A stretch of 64,000 bases of DNA from Gymnothorax reevesii (lineage: Eukaryota; Chordata; Actinopteri; Anguilliformes; Muraenidae), in NCBI GenBank assembly GCA_029721435.1, contig CM056574.1, forward strand, positions 69,421,501-69,485,500. The letters run 5' to 3'. How positions within the stretch are numbered: the first letter of the stretch is position 1; every line of letters starts with the position of its first letter. Of the stretch, positions 54,743 to 64,000 are shown piece by piece. A program made the position numbers and the translations under genes. The notes under the pieces were generated by a model that was not told where the DNA came from, made no database searches, and saw nothing but the letters and a program-made list of their open reading frames with translations.

Positions 54743-55394
54743 GATATCTGGTGTTAACCAATCAAAATGCAGAATTCACTGGAATGGATGGTAGAATTCT
54801 GGTTAGAACGCAAACCTGCATGCACGCTGAGGCCCCAGAACCGAGTTTGGGAGCCCCTGCGATAAATCATCCAAATTACAGTATTTAATCCAGGCTGAGG
54901 TGATCTGGCAAAGGAAAACTCTCGGCACGAACAACCCAGATGAAACAATAAACAACTTAAGGTAGCTACAGTTAAAAAATGTGACAGTCAGTATCTTCTT
55001 TTATGGTGCATTTTTGTGCTCTGAATATAAACATACTGTAAGCATATTCAGTGTTTCAGCAAAATTACTGCAATATATTGAAAAAATAAATCTTGGTAGT
55101 TTAATCAACAGCGAAGGTTATTTTCCCATTATTATGATTTTTAATGCTATGATTTTTAAATGGTATTTACAATGCACAAGACAACTGAAATTTTTTGCAG
55201 AAGACCTGATTTCTTTTCTTGGTTGTCTGCTGGACCCATTTTTCCCCCTTATTTCTTAAACTGGTATTGAAGTAGCCATCTGACCATTTTCCAACTTGTA
55301 GGCTACTTTTGGATTGGCATTTTCCGACACATCAGTTCCAAGTATTCCAAGTATTCCACAGAGTCCCGTTGTGGTTTATTTTAGTGGTTTTACT
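54743..55394. other. No recognised feature
   Basis: AT-rich unique sequence. The frame at 54981-55259 shows no motif. Confidence 0.4.
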
Positions 55395-55684
55395 GGCCCT
55401 CATTTATCAAACTTGCATACACCAAAAAAATGGGTGTACGCCAAATCTCCCGCAAGAATCGGCATTTATCAATCTGAACGTGAGCGAACGGTCCGCAAAA
55501 ATCTCACGCTAGCTCTGACCAGGTGTACGCAAATCTGAAAACAGCGAACAACGTGCAGGAACGAGTGCAGCTGTCAAAATTAGTAATAAACCATATGCAG
55601 CGATGCGGACTTCATGCTGTTGTTCCTTTTCGTAAAATAAATAAATAGACTAAATAAATGAATGAATAAATAAATGAATAAAAG

Positions 55685-55823
55685 CAGGTTGTTTCCAAAT
55701 ATAAGTGTAATTAATTTCTCTACACAGATGTCACTATTTATTTATTTAATACATTTATTTAATAAATACATAAATTGCACCTGTGTTGAGAAATTAGTTA
55801 CTCTTATTGGGAAACAACCTTCT
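55685..55823. repeat. Inverted repeat with AT-rich centre
   Basis: The left arm AGGTTGTTTCCAAATATAAG ... TTAATTTCTCTACACAG pairs with the right arm CTGTGTTGAGAAATTAGTTA ... TTGGGAAACAACCT, about 48 bp each with mismatches. The loop is TTTATTTA-rich. It looks like a small MITE. Confidence 0.75.
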
Positions 55824-55925
55824 TAACAGGCCAGACGGCGGACAATTACAATCAATTTGATTAAGCGCAATGCGCAGCTTGGCAGATATGCAGTGTATGT
55901 CAGATGCTCATCCAGTCATATATAC

Positions 55926-56262
55926 ACTGGACAACAAAAGAAACGAAAGTTAGCCTAATTAAAGGCAGACTTGAAAATAAGTTTGCGCGTAATTATACTC
56001 TTCCAAAAAAGAAACTATACATTGTTTTTAGCATCAATTTATTATACATGAAATGTTTTGACAAATGTGGAAAACATATTGAAAAATACTCTTCAAAAAA
56101 AGAAACTATACAAATATTGAATTATTGATTACACTTTATTTTCAATGTTTTCCACATTTGTCAAAACATTTCATGTATAATAAATTGATGCTAAAAACAA
56201 TGTATAGTTTCTGTTTTGGAAGAATATATTTTAGAAAATCAAATTTATTACTAGCACATGCA
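55926..56262. mobile_element. Palindromic element sharing arms with 291-579
   Basis: The start (CTGGACAACAAAAGAAACGA ... AAAATAAGTTTGCGCGTAAT) is the inverse of 512-579, and the end (AAATCAAATTTATTACTAGC, complement) matches 493-512. In place of the GC palindrome of that copy, this one has a different 225-bp palindrome (about 56000-56224): ACTCTTCCAAAAAAGAAACT ... ACATTTGTCAAAACATTTCA and its complement, with a short AT-rich middle. Confidence 0.75.
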
Positions 56263-57534
56263 CATTTGCACTCGTTTCATCAAACTTTTCTTTATTTTGC
56301 GGTCCCTTGTTAGAGGAATAAGCTTCTGTCCGAAGTGAGAGGAAGTTTTCGGCACAGAGATCTCATCCGAGAAAGTGATGAGTGGCTGCTCGTTTTCTGT
56401 GGCACCCAATAAAATGTCATGGAGTAACACTGATAAAAGTACAATGAAGAGTGACCTCTGCAGACGGTATTTTACCAATTCCCCTCATGGTGCTCCGATC
56501 GAGGGGGGGGGGGGAGAGACTCATCCATTCCCATGATTGAGGGCGAGCCTATCAGTGCTGTGACAGCTGGAGGTTCGAGTCTAGTTGGCCTCCACCGGTC
56601 CGTACGCTGTTGCAACCCCTTTTTTGGAGGCGATCTGAAAATCGGACCCCTTTTTTAACCTACATGTAAAGCATTTGGATTGTCAATTATGTGGGCAATA
56701 CAACATGAAATATCGTGGATCTATAAATTGAATTTATTATGGCCGATGTTATTCACACTTTTATGTGTGGCCAATGCTAAACAAGAATTTTAACAAGAAT
56801 TTTGGTCATTTAAGTGCGTGCGAGCCCAAAAATTAAGTGCGAATAGTCACTTCGATTTTTTAATGAATTAAATAAAACATCTGCTGCACTCCGGTTTTCC
56901 ACCCCAACAGTGTTTACCACTGCAGCAGTAATAGTTTTCCCAACTGCAGCCTACTGGGCTCCCTTTATGCCACTCTTATGACTTCCAAATAAAATACTTA
57001 TGTTTTTCTCCATCCATCGTCTGCCTGCTGATAAAACCTTGTATCTTCAAAATGATAAACTTTACAGGAGAGCAAAAAAAAAAAAAAAGTTCAATTTTGC
57101 ATGTAAGAATGTAGTTGAGCTGTGTTCGGGTAGGATGACTATTTTTCCTCCAAGAATGTATCCAATCAATTAAATTTTGTAGTTTGCAATGTATATGCTA
57201 TTATCGTGGACAAACAAAATTTCTCATCAAATTGTAGATATGAGGTTTATCAGCAGGCCGACGATATTTCCTCCTTAGTTAAGTTCTTTCTTCTTTGCCG
57301 TCTTTTGAGACTCCATGTCGTAAAGTGGGCAGGACTTCCCGGAGCATGAATTTATAGGGGCGTGTCATGTAAATTACGATGGTTTCTGCCGCCAGATTTA
57401 TCAATGCCACGGCAGTTCTACACCAAAATCTATGACGTACACACTTTTAGTAAATCTGACGTGACACCTGGCAAACAATGATATTTACACCAGAATCTAG
57501 ACCAGATCCTATGCAAGTTTGATAAATGAGCGCC

Positions 57535-58033
57535 ATTGAGAGTAAAACATCCAATGCGGAGAATCCCAAAATGCTGAAGCTCATGGCTAAACTTCAAAGA
57601 AAAACCAAGATGGTCAAAAAACCATGTGCTCACCAACACCCATGGCTTTCTCCCCCAGGTATCTACATTTACAGTTACTACCTACAGGTTAAATTTCAAA
57701 ATAAAAGTCCCTCTACAAAGTTTTCAAAATAAAAGTGAATCCAAAAATAATGGCTCCAACATGCCAGCACCAAATTGCAGTCACAAATAAGCAATTACAC
57801 ACCAAACATCAAGGAGCCATATTGTAGTTTTGTTCAATTTATTCCAATATTCATACAGAAAATAGGAAAAATTTGTTGCATATTCATTGCAGAGTATAAT
57901 AAAGTCCATGCAGGTAATCTGCTGCCACCAGTGGTTTGAGTGCGCCAATTTAAGTGGTCATCAGTGTAAATGTGGGAGCCAGAGGTTCAAGCCCTTAGCT
58001 CCACCGTAGGAGTGTAACCTTTACCGTTCACCC
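57535..58033. other. No gene; possible 3' flank of a BEL/Pao remnant
   Basis: No reading frame of note. The part right of about 57900 may be the 3' untranslated part or LTR of the BEL/Pao element whose coding end lies at 58034. I cannot define LTR limits. Confidence 0.35.
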
Positions 58034-58225
58034 TTACTCTGCCTCTAAAAGTCGAAAGAGTTTACTGATCGGTCTATCCAAAACGGAGTTTCTTGTTCTC
58101 ATTTGAACTTGGCGTACGTGGCCTTTAGAATCTGATATGACTTTTATGACCCTTCCTATCAGCCATTGATTTCTCAGAGAATTTTCCTCAACTTGTAGCA
58201 CAAGATCTCCTTGTTTCAGACATTT
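58034..58225 (-). pseudogene. BEL/Pao polyprotein C-terminal fragment
   Basis: A 63-codon minus-strand frame reads LKQGDLVLQVEENSLRNQWL, then IGRVIKVISDSKGHVRQVQM, RTRNSVLDRPISKLFRLLE and a stop. This is the conserved end of BEL/Pao integrase polyproteins (G-D-x-V-x2, R-x2-W-x-x-G-R-(I/V), G-x-(I/V)-R-x-(V/A), (L/I)-x-R-P-(I/V)-x-K-L-x2-L). Upstream the frame is lost. It is too short for standard open-frame cut-offs. Confidence 0.7.
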
Positions 58226-59042
58226 GAAGAGTTAACACCATCCCTGTGAAAAATGAGATAGCTGCGTCTACATTTAGCGAGCAGTATTAAGATACCAACA
58301 ACAAAATCAGTTTTGTGCAAAAACACTTAAGTCCTGTTCAAACTGCCGACCCTAATCTGTGTTTGTCTGCAAAACTCTGTATGCACCACCCACAATTTCC
58401 CGCAAAAACATGCAAGTCACAGCCAGCCAATCACGAACAATCTGATTAGATCACATGATACACAAAATGGCGGCGCACGTTTACGCTTCACGTTGGCTCT
58501 AGCGAAACGGATGTTTTTTGGTTTATTTTGCCGAATTTATGCAAGAACATCATGGATAACTTTGACGAAATGGAGGAAGCAGTGATGATCTCACCGCAGG
58601 GCAAATGCAGACAGCGTCAACCCAGGAATTCAGCCCGTTCGGTGGCAAAATCGGCCAGGCATAGTGGAGATGACGTTCAACCACGAGTGTCATGCGGACA
58701 TAACAATGCGTTTTGTAAAGCCACCACACCACTGAAATGGACTTATCGTACATTAAAGGACAGTTGTATGCGTCCGATGACAAGGTAAAGCAAGACACTG
58801 TTTTACTGTCACACATGGATATTGGTCAGGTGAAGCAATGGAGGTCAAGGCAAAACATAGGGGATTTTCCACTAAATACAGCGTTCTCAAAGAAGACAAA
58901 ACCCAGATTCCAATTTTCTAGGCGTCTTTCCTTAGTGTCTTTGGTAAGTAATATTTAGGTAATATTTAGATGAAAAGTGATGTTTAGTACAGTTGTCATA
59001 CATGCAGGTCATTTAGTTTTTTGACTTACAAAAACAGGCTAG

Positions 59043-59182
59043 GGAGGGTAGCTAAAATTAGCTATAGGCCCTCATATAGCTCATTTGAGCTACTATAGCT
59101 AAATCGGGCTATACCCAACATATTATCTAATCAATAACAAATTCCAGCTATACGTTGTTATAGCTAAAATTAGCTACCCTCC
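59043..59182. mobile_element. Small palindromic MITE
   Basis: GGAGGGTAGCTAAAATTAGC at the left and its inverse (TAGCTAAAATTAGCTACCCT) at the right give 24-bp ends with two mismatches. The interior has several TATAGCT/AGCTATA words. No target duplication resolved. Confidence 0.75.
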
Positions 59183-59350
59183 ATAACCTGTGAAAATGTG
59201 GAATGGCATTCCGTCTCTGAGCAGTCAAGTATTAACATTTTGAATGAATTGTCAGTGGTGATTGTTTTACTCAGTTTTTTGGCCTGGGATTTTCGCTGGC
59301 CGTTGTGATCTAAAAATGATTTACCTGCTGTCATACAAGTATGAGTGAAC

Positions 59351-59633
59351 TAACTTGCGGGCATATGGTCTAGTGGTAAAACTCACCCGCTTAACAGCTA
59401 GTCTGAAGGTCCGTGGTTCAAGCCCCAATACGGCGGGATCTCAACTCGCACCCCAGGCTTGCAAAAGTGGTGATTTTTTCAGGGCCTGTGTGGCTAGGTG
59501 GATAACTACGTCAGTTTCTTCCAGGGGTTTCCTCCACACAGTAACTGACCCAACACTTTTGAACCGCCGTCATATAAGTTTAGTCTTGAGTACGTCGTAA
59601 AACACCAATCAACCGTACAACCAACCAAATCAA
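59351..59633 (+). mobile_element. tRNA-derived SINE, second family
   Basis: An A-box-like TGGTCTAGTGGTAAAAC (about 59366) and a B-box-like GGTTCAAGCCC (about 59415) lie 40-50 bp apart, as in a tRNA head, but the whole does not look like a working tRNA. The tail has CGTCGTAAAACACCAATCAA repeats. Flanks AAGTATGAGTGAAC (59337-59350) and AAGTATAAGTGAAA (59634-59647) form a 14-bp duplication with two mismatches. Unrelated to the SINEs at 21381 and 25657. Confidence 0.75.
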
Positions 59634-60620
59634 AAGTATAAGTGAAATACTACTGAGCTGGGTGTAAAACTGCCATCCTATTAAAATTAAATAATTTACT
59701 AAATTTAATTTCGTTTTCAGGCATCAAAGAATATCATTTCCAGAGTATTGCGAGGTACTGGCCTGAGCATGGAACATCGCGCCCGGAAAATCGCGGTGGA
59801 CTGAGGAAGGTTGCGAAAAGCAATGAGAAAAAGGAGCTTATTCGAGCCCATATTGAAACCTTCACTTGCAGAGCCAGTTACTACGCTCGTAGAGAGCCCC
59901 TGGTAGGAAATAACTGCCTACAGATTTGAATGTTGCAAAAATGCACCGAATGTTCGAGGAACAGAATCATGCTGCATGTTCATATTCTTTGTACTGGAGC
60001 GTTTTTGTATAGGATTTCAACCTTGCCTTCGGCCACCCGTCTAAAGACGTGTGTGCTACATGTGTGAAGTTCTGCGTTGTAATAAGGAATCCTGATCTGA
60101 TCCCAGAGGAGAAATGAGACCAAATTCTCATGTACACCTTACATCACCGCCGTGCACGTCAGTTCTACAACCTGCTCAATGATGTCAAAGACAGCTATAC
60201 AGTCTGTTTCGATGTCATGGAAAATCTCGTTCTCCCAAAGTCTCCTATTGGTCAAACATACTATTCCCGCCAGCTGTACTTTTATGTCTTCGGTATAGTC
60301 CATCACCATGGCAAAGGCGGACCCCAACAGAGAGAGTACGCCCACCTATACACATGGCTTGAACATCAGAATGCCAAAAGACAGCAACATGATAGTATCA
60401 GCATTGCGTGATTACCTGGGTTCAGTGGCATCTGCAGAGATCAGCCAAACTCCTCTGATTTGTTTGCTCTCTGATTCTTGCTACGGGCAAAACAAGAACA
60501 CCAACCTGATTTCCATGTTTTCGCTGTGTGGCGAGCAAAACCCTCAGCATACGGTGGACTACTACTTCCCAATACGTAGCCACAGTTTTCTTCCCGCCGA
60601 CTGAGTGTTTGGAAGAACAC

Positions 60621-61550
60621 TGGAAGCTGGAGTCTGTACTGGTCGACTTGTACTGAAAGGAACGAGCTTAGACTCCAAATGCAGTTCAGCATCGGCAGGG
60701 CGTTTATTAGGATTAATACAGCTCATGGTCAAAAACAGAAACAGATCGATAGCCAGGCAAACAGGGTAATGCAGAATAGTCAGAATCAGAGTCAGGGGAC
60801 AAGCAGAAATATTTGGCAACCAGAAAATCAATCCGCACAAAGACAGTAACAATAGGGGTTGAGCTAAGGGAATGGAAGGGGAAGGAAAAGGGAATTGGGT
60901 GGGATAAGGGAATAACACAGGAGAAACTAAACAGTTGGGTACAAAATGGGAATAAGGGAGAACAAAGTACTAATCAATCAGCCAGCAATCAACCAACGTA
61001 ATACAATCAATAACAAGACTTACGGGAGATATAACAAGAAACGAACAATCAAAACCAAGAAAGCGCTGAAACGGGACTTAACAAAAGCGAGCTATGGGAA
61101 GAAACGAGTCTACAGGGAGCTGCGGAAAAAATGCGTCTTTTAAACACAAGCTAATCAGTGTAATCCCAGCTAGAATGCAGGACAGCTGTAGAGGGAGGCG
61201 GAACTAGAAAGGCAAGGACGGTGATAGGAAAGCGAGGGGAAACAGGTGGAGTTCTACTCTGATCCAACTAATCACCCGTGCCTCGCTAACTATTCTTCGG
61301 TGCGGATAGCCAATGAGAACAGCCAGAGAGAAGGAAGTGGAATTACCTCACCGAAGTATAAGGAAGAGAGTGTGAAGACTGACAAGACGCTTCAAGACGG
61401 AAACGAAGGGAAAACGTGCAAGACTAAAGACAGCGCAATCGTAACAGAAACATACATACTCTAAACGAATAAATATGATAAATATATAAATAGCAATAAA
61501 AACTACTAAAACATACTAAAAACAGACATACAATTCAGCGATTTCTAACA
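60621..61550 (-). repeat. 3' LTR of the Gypsy element
   Basis: On the minus strand it begins TGTTAGAAATCGCTGAATTG at 61550, directly after the purine tract AGAGGAGGGGGTTC. A polyadenylation-type AATAAA occurs near 60700 on that strand. The far end is set approximately at 60621, because decayed transposase sequence seems to continue to about 60618. The 5' LTR is outside the window. Confidence 0.6.
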
Positions 61551-61565
61551 GAACCCCCTCCTCTA
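61551..61565 (-). promoter_or_regulatory. Polypurine tract of the Gypsy element
   Basis: AGAGGAGGGGGTTC on the minus strand lies just before the LTR. It is the expected primer for plus-strand DNA synthesis. Confidence 0.6.
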
Positions 61566-64000
61566 TGACCGCCACCTGGCGGTCTGAGGCTTAAAAGTCT
61601 TTTTATGAAAGTCTTTGATGAGCTCTTTATCCAGAATGTGACGAGCCGGGACCCATGAGCGTTCCTCCGGGCCGTATTCTTCCCAGTCCACTAAGTATTG
61701 CAGGCCCCTTCCTCGACGACGAACGTCCAGCAGCTTGCTCACAGTATAGGTTTCTCCTCCATCGATGAGCCTAGGGGGAGGAGGATTAGTCGGGGCAGGG
61801 GTGTGGCGGGAAACTAGTACAGGCTTAATACAAGATACAAGAAAGACTGGGTGGATACGGCTTATAGAGGCTGGTAGCTTAAGTTTGACTGAAAGGGGGT
61901 TAATTATCTTCTCTATAACAAAAGGACCAATGAAACGGAGGGCTAACTTGCGACTTTCAGTTCTTAAAGCAATGTCCTTTAACGAAAGCCAAACTTTTTG
62001 TCCTACTTTGTACTGCGGTGGCATTGAGCGACGACGGTTGGCCTGACGACTCATCTCCTCAGCAGTTTTTAGGAGAGTGGAAGGAGTCTCCTCCCACGTC
62101 CTTCGGCACCTCCTGAGAAACTCCTGGATGTTGGGGACGTTGACTTCAACCTCCTGGGAGGGAAACAGAGGAGGTTGGTACCCGAGACAAGCTTGAAAGG
62201 GGGACACGCCTGAGGCAGCCGTGGGAAGGCTGTTGATAGAATATTCAACCCAAGGCAGTTGTTCGCTCCAGTCCACCTGTTCTCGGGAAGTGAGGCACCA
62301 AAGGACGCTCTAAATCTGTTGGTTGGCTCTCTCTGTCTGTCTGTTACTCTGAGGGTGGAAACCAGAGGTAAGGTTTACTTTTATTCCCAGGGCTTGACAA
62401 AAGGCTCGCCATACTTGTGAGATGAACTGAGGGCCACGATCGTAGACAATGCCGTGTATTCGAATAACGTGTTGGATGAGTAGGTCTGCCGTCTCTCTGG
62501 CAGAGGGAAGCTTGGCCAGCGGAACGAGACGTACTGCCTTCGAGAAGCGGTCTACAATGGTCAGGATGTTACCTCTGGAGAGCGGAAGGCCGGTCACAAA
62601 ATCCACTGCGATATTAGCCCAGGGTCTGGAAGGGACCGGAAGTGGTTGCAGGAGACCAGCTGGAGCAGTGTGGGTGGCTTTATTCTGGGCGCAGACCGGA
62701 CAGGCCGTCGTGAGGTTCTTGACATCTCTTCGGACTGTTGGCCACCAGAACCTCCGAGTTAGCATGGCTAAGGTCCGGTTGGCTCCAGGATGGCAGGCGA
62801 GACGAGAAGAATGAGCCCACTGGAGAACTTCGGCCTAGAGGTTGTCTGGAAAAAATAGACAGTTCTTTGGACAGTTAGTAGGTGGCCCCCCAGAAGGTTG
62901 TGACCTTCTAACCCGATTCTCCTTGGGAGGAGCGTCTGGTGTGAATTTACGTGACAGGGCATCAGGTTTCTTATTAAGGGAGCCTGGGCGATAAACTAAG
63001 GTGAAATTAAATCTGTCGAAGAAAAGTGACCAACGAGATTAGCGAGAATTAAGTCTCTTAGCTGTGCGGAGGTACTCCAGATTCTTATAGTCAGTCTAGA
63101 CCTGGAATGGAACCTTAGCCCCTTCAAGCCAGTGACGCCATTCCTCTAATGCCAATTTTACCGCCAGTAACTCCCGATTTCCGATATCATAGTTGCTCTC
63201 GGCCGGGCTTAATCTGCGGGAGAAGAAGGCACAAGGGTGTATCTTATTATCTTTGCCGTTGCGTTGTGACAGGACTGCTCCCACGCCAGTGTTGGAGGCG
63301 TCCACCTCGACGATGAACTGCTTTTCAGGATCTGGCTGTTGGAGAACAGGAGCAGAGGTGAATTTTTGCTTTAGTTCCTGAAAAACCTTTTCTGCCGATG
63401 GGGTCCACACAAAAGGAATCTTGGGGGAAGTCAGAGCAGTTAGTGGGGCAGCAACGGTACTATAATTACGAATGAAACTGCGGTAAAAATTGGCAAACCC
63501 TACGAAACATTGTAGTTCTTTGCGTGTTGTGGGGGTAGCCCAATCACTGACCGCCTTCACCTTTCCTTGATCCATTAGAATGCCTCCTGGAGTGACCACA
63601 AATCCGAGGAATGGGACTGTGTCCAAGTGGAACTCACACTTCTCAGCCTTGGCGTAGAGTTGGTTCTCCAGGAGGCGCTGCAGAAAGGCACGAGCATGGC
63701 GAAGGTGTTCTTCCTTGGAACGAGAGAATATTAATATATCGTCCAGGTACACAAACACAAACTGATTAATCATGTCATGCAAAATGTCATTAACGAGATT
63801 CTGTAAGACAGCGGGAGCGTTAGCCAGGCTAAATGGCATAACCAAGTATTCGTTGTGCCCCCTAGCGGTGTTAAAAGCTGTCTTCCATTCATCCACTTCC
63901 TTAATCCTGACGAGGTGGCAGGCATTGCGTAGGTCGAGCTTAGTAAAAATAGTGGCTCCCTGCAACAGCTTAAAGGCCGAGTTCATTAAAGAAAGGGGAA
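61563..64000 (-). pseudogene. Gypsy chromovirus pol, partial, four stops
   Basis: It runs past the right edge. Order on the minus strand: reverse transcriptase with [22 protein letters not shown] and the catalytic [10 protein letters not shown]; RNase H ([31 protein letters not shown]); tether with [16 protein letters not shown]; integrase zinc finger ([17 protein letters not shown]) and core with [17 protein letters not shown] and [14 protein letters not shown], the three acidic residues; a GPF-type segment ([20 protein letters not shown]); and a chromodomain ([38 protein letters not shown]), which targets chromatin in chromoviruses of the Sushi type. Nonsense codons are visible near 63095, 63040, 62837 and 62310, with a short loss before YDRGPQF. 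Otherwise it is well preserved, so recently inactivated. Confidence 0.9.

Larger units (their letters stand above)
55395..57534. mobile_element. TIR element with nested palindromes, no transposase
   Basis: The left end GGCCCTCATTTATCAAACTT and the right end (complement GGCGCTCATTTATCAAACTT) are inverted repeats with one mismatch, and the next bases (GCATA) continue. The subterminal sequence is also partly inverted. Ends of this type occur on Harbinger-like elements, but the target duplication is not clear. It contains the elements at 55685-55823 and 55926-56262 and otherwise no reading frame of note. An AAAT microsatellite lies at about 55635-55682 and a G run at 56502-56513. Confidence 0.7.
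58944..59720 (+). other. Intron of the transposase-like pseudogene
   Basis: GTAAGT at the start and a pyrimidine-rich TTTAATTTCGTTTTCAG end. Phase 1, judged by the frame across the junction. It contains a 140-bp MITE and a SINE, so its original length was probably near 340 bp. Confidence 0.6.
58552..60620 (+). pseudogene. Two-exon DDE-transposase-like gene (QNKN family), decayed
   Basis: Exon 1 (58552-58943) begins at an ATG and ends at a GTAAGT donor. Exon 2 starts at 59721 after TTTCGTTTTCAG. Joining them continues one frame across the junction (ASFLSVFG then IKEYHFQSIARY), which supports real splicing. Exon 2 then reads RPENRGGLRK, KKELIRAHIETFTCRASYYA, LNVAKMHRMFEE, DFNLAFGHPSKDVCATCVKF (frameshifted), FDVMENLVLPKSPIGQTYYS and LLSDSCYGQNKNTNLISM, then YFPIRSHSFLPAD and VFGR. 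The acidic residues in FDVMENL and SDSCYGQNKN probably correspond to catalytic Asp. I associate this pattern with a largely unnamed group of insect and fish transposase-like proteins. Several stops and shifts are present, and a Gypsy LTR cuts it near 60621. Confidence 0.6.

Noticed and set aside
56251..56478. 75-codon minus-strand frame
   Set aside because: Short, without motif, and lying inside a transposon interior.
4507..56513. CRISPR arrays or bacterial-type operons
   Set aside because: The tandem repeats seen lack unique spacers of constant length, and everything else in the window points to a vertebrate genome.
59358..59435. Functional tRNA gene
   Set aside because: The A and B boxes are tRNA-like, but the segment continues into a SINE body and tail with target duplications, so it is a SINE head.

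Overview
The window looks like intergenic or intronic DNA of a ray-finned fish, most likely a teleost. The reasons are the mix and state of its repeats: several Tc1/mariner families with TA target sites, hAT elements with 8-bp target duplications, a chromodomain Gypsy element, a BEL/Pao remnant, CR1/L2-type LINEs, a Penelope-like remnant, tRNA-type SINEs and many short inverted-repeat elements in AT-rich, microsatellite-bearing DNA. I found no host protein-coding gene, no rRNA and no functional tRNA. Nearly every coding-like stretch is a mobile-element gene, and all but one are broken by frameshifts or stops.

Layout. 1-5.9 kb: palindromic element (291-579), 20-bp minisatellite (1181-1475), Penelope-like endonuclease remnant (1795-2655), GT/CA-rich DNA, then non-repetitive DNA. 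6.0-7.5 kb: a full-length dead Tc1 element. 7.5-12.2 kb: mostly unassigned. 12.3-14.1 kb: a TTAA-flanked element with an exon-like relic. 15.9-20.9 kb: an LTR retroelement on the minus strand that has a gag-like gene but no recognisable pol. 21.4-28.1 kb: two SINEs with exact target duplications, a 2.3-kb hAT element with a perfect 8-bp duplication, an inverted/tandem foldback element and a THAP-type exon relic. 28.4-31.7 kb: a CR1-type LINE copy on the plus strand, itself interrupted twice. 32.2-38.6 kb: hAT fragments, one with a nested series of insertions (hAT, short inverted-repeat element, Tc1, solo LTR). 40.8-46.0 kb: a terminal-inverted-repeat element holding an L2-type LINE whose 697-codon reverse-transcriptase frame is intact. 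46.7-50.6 kb: tandem repeats, an LTR with primer-binding site, a second CR1 copy on the minus strand and a fragment of another LINE, joined at abrupt junctions. 51.3-54.7 kb: a Tc1 element carrying a complete hAT insertion and a LINE-tail insertion, each with its target duplication. 55.4-57.5 kb: an inverted-repeat element with two nested palindromic elements. 58.0-60.6 kb: a BEL/Pao C-terminal fragment and a two-exon transposase-like pseudogene whose intron holds a MITE and a SINE. 60.6-64.0 kb: a chromodomain Gypsy element running off the right edge.

The sequence is best read as a chronology of insertions rather than as a set of cooperating genes. The least expected items are a short coding motif, ending at a splice donor, that recurs in two elements with different termini (13.1-13.3 and 44.9-45.1 kb), the gag-only LTR element, and the intron-containing transposase-like gene. 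All names rest on reading motifs by eye. No database search was possible.
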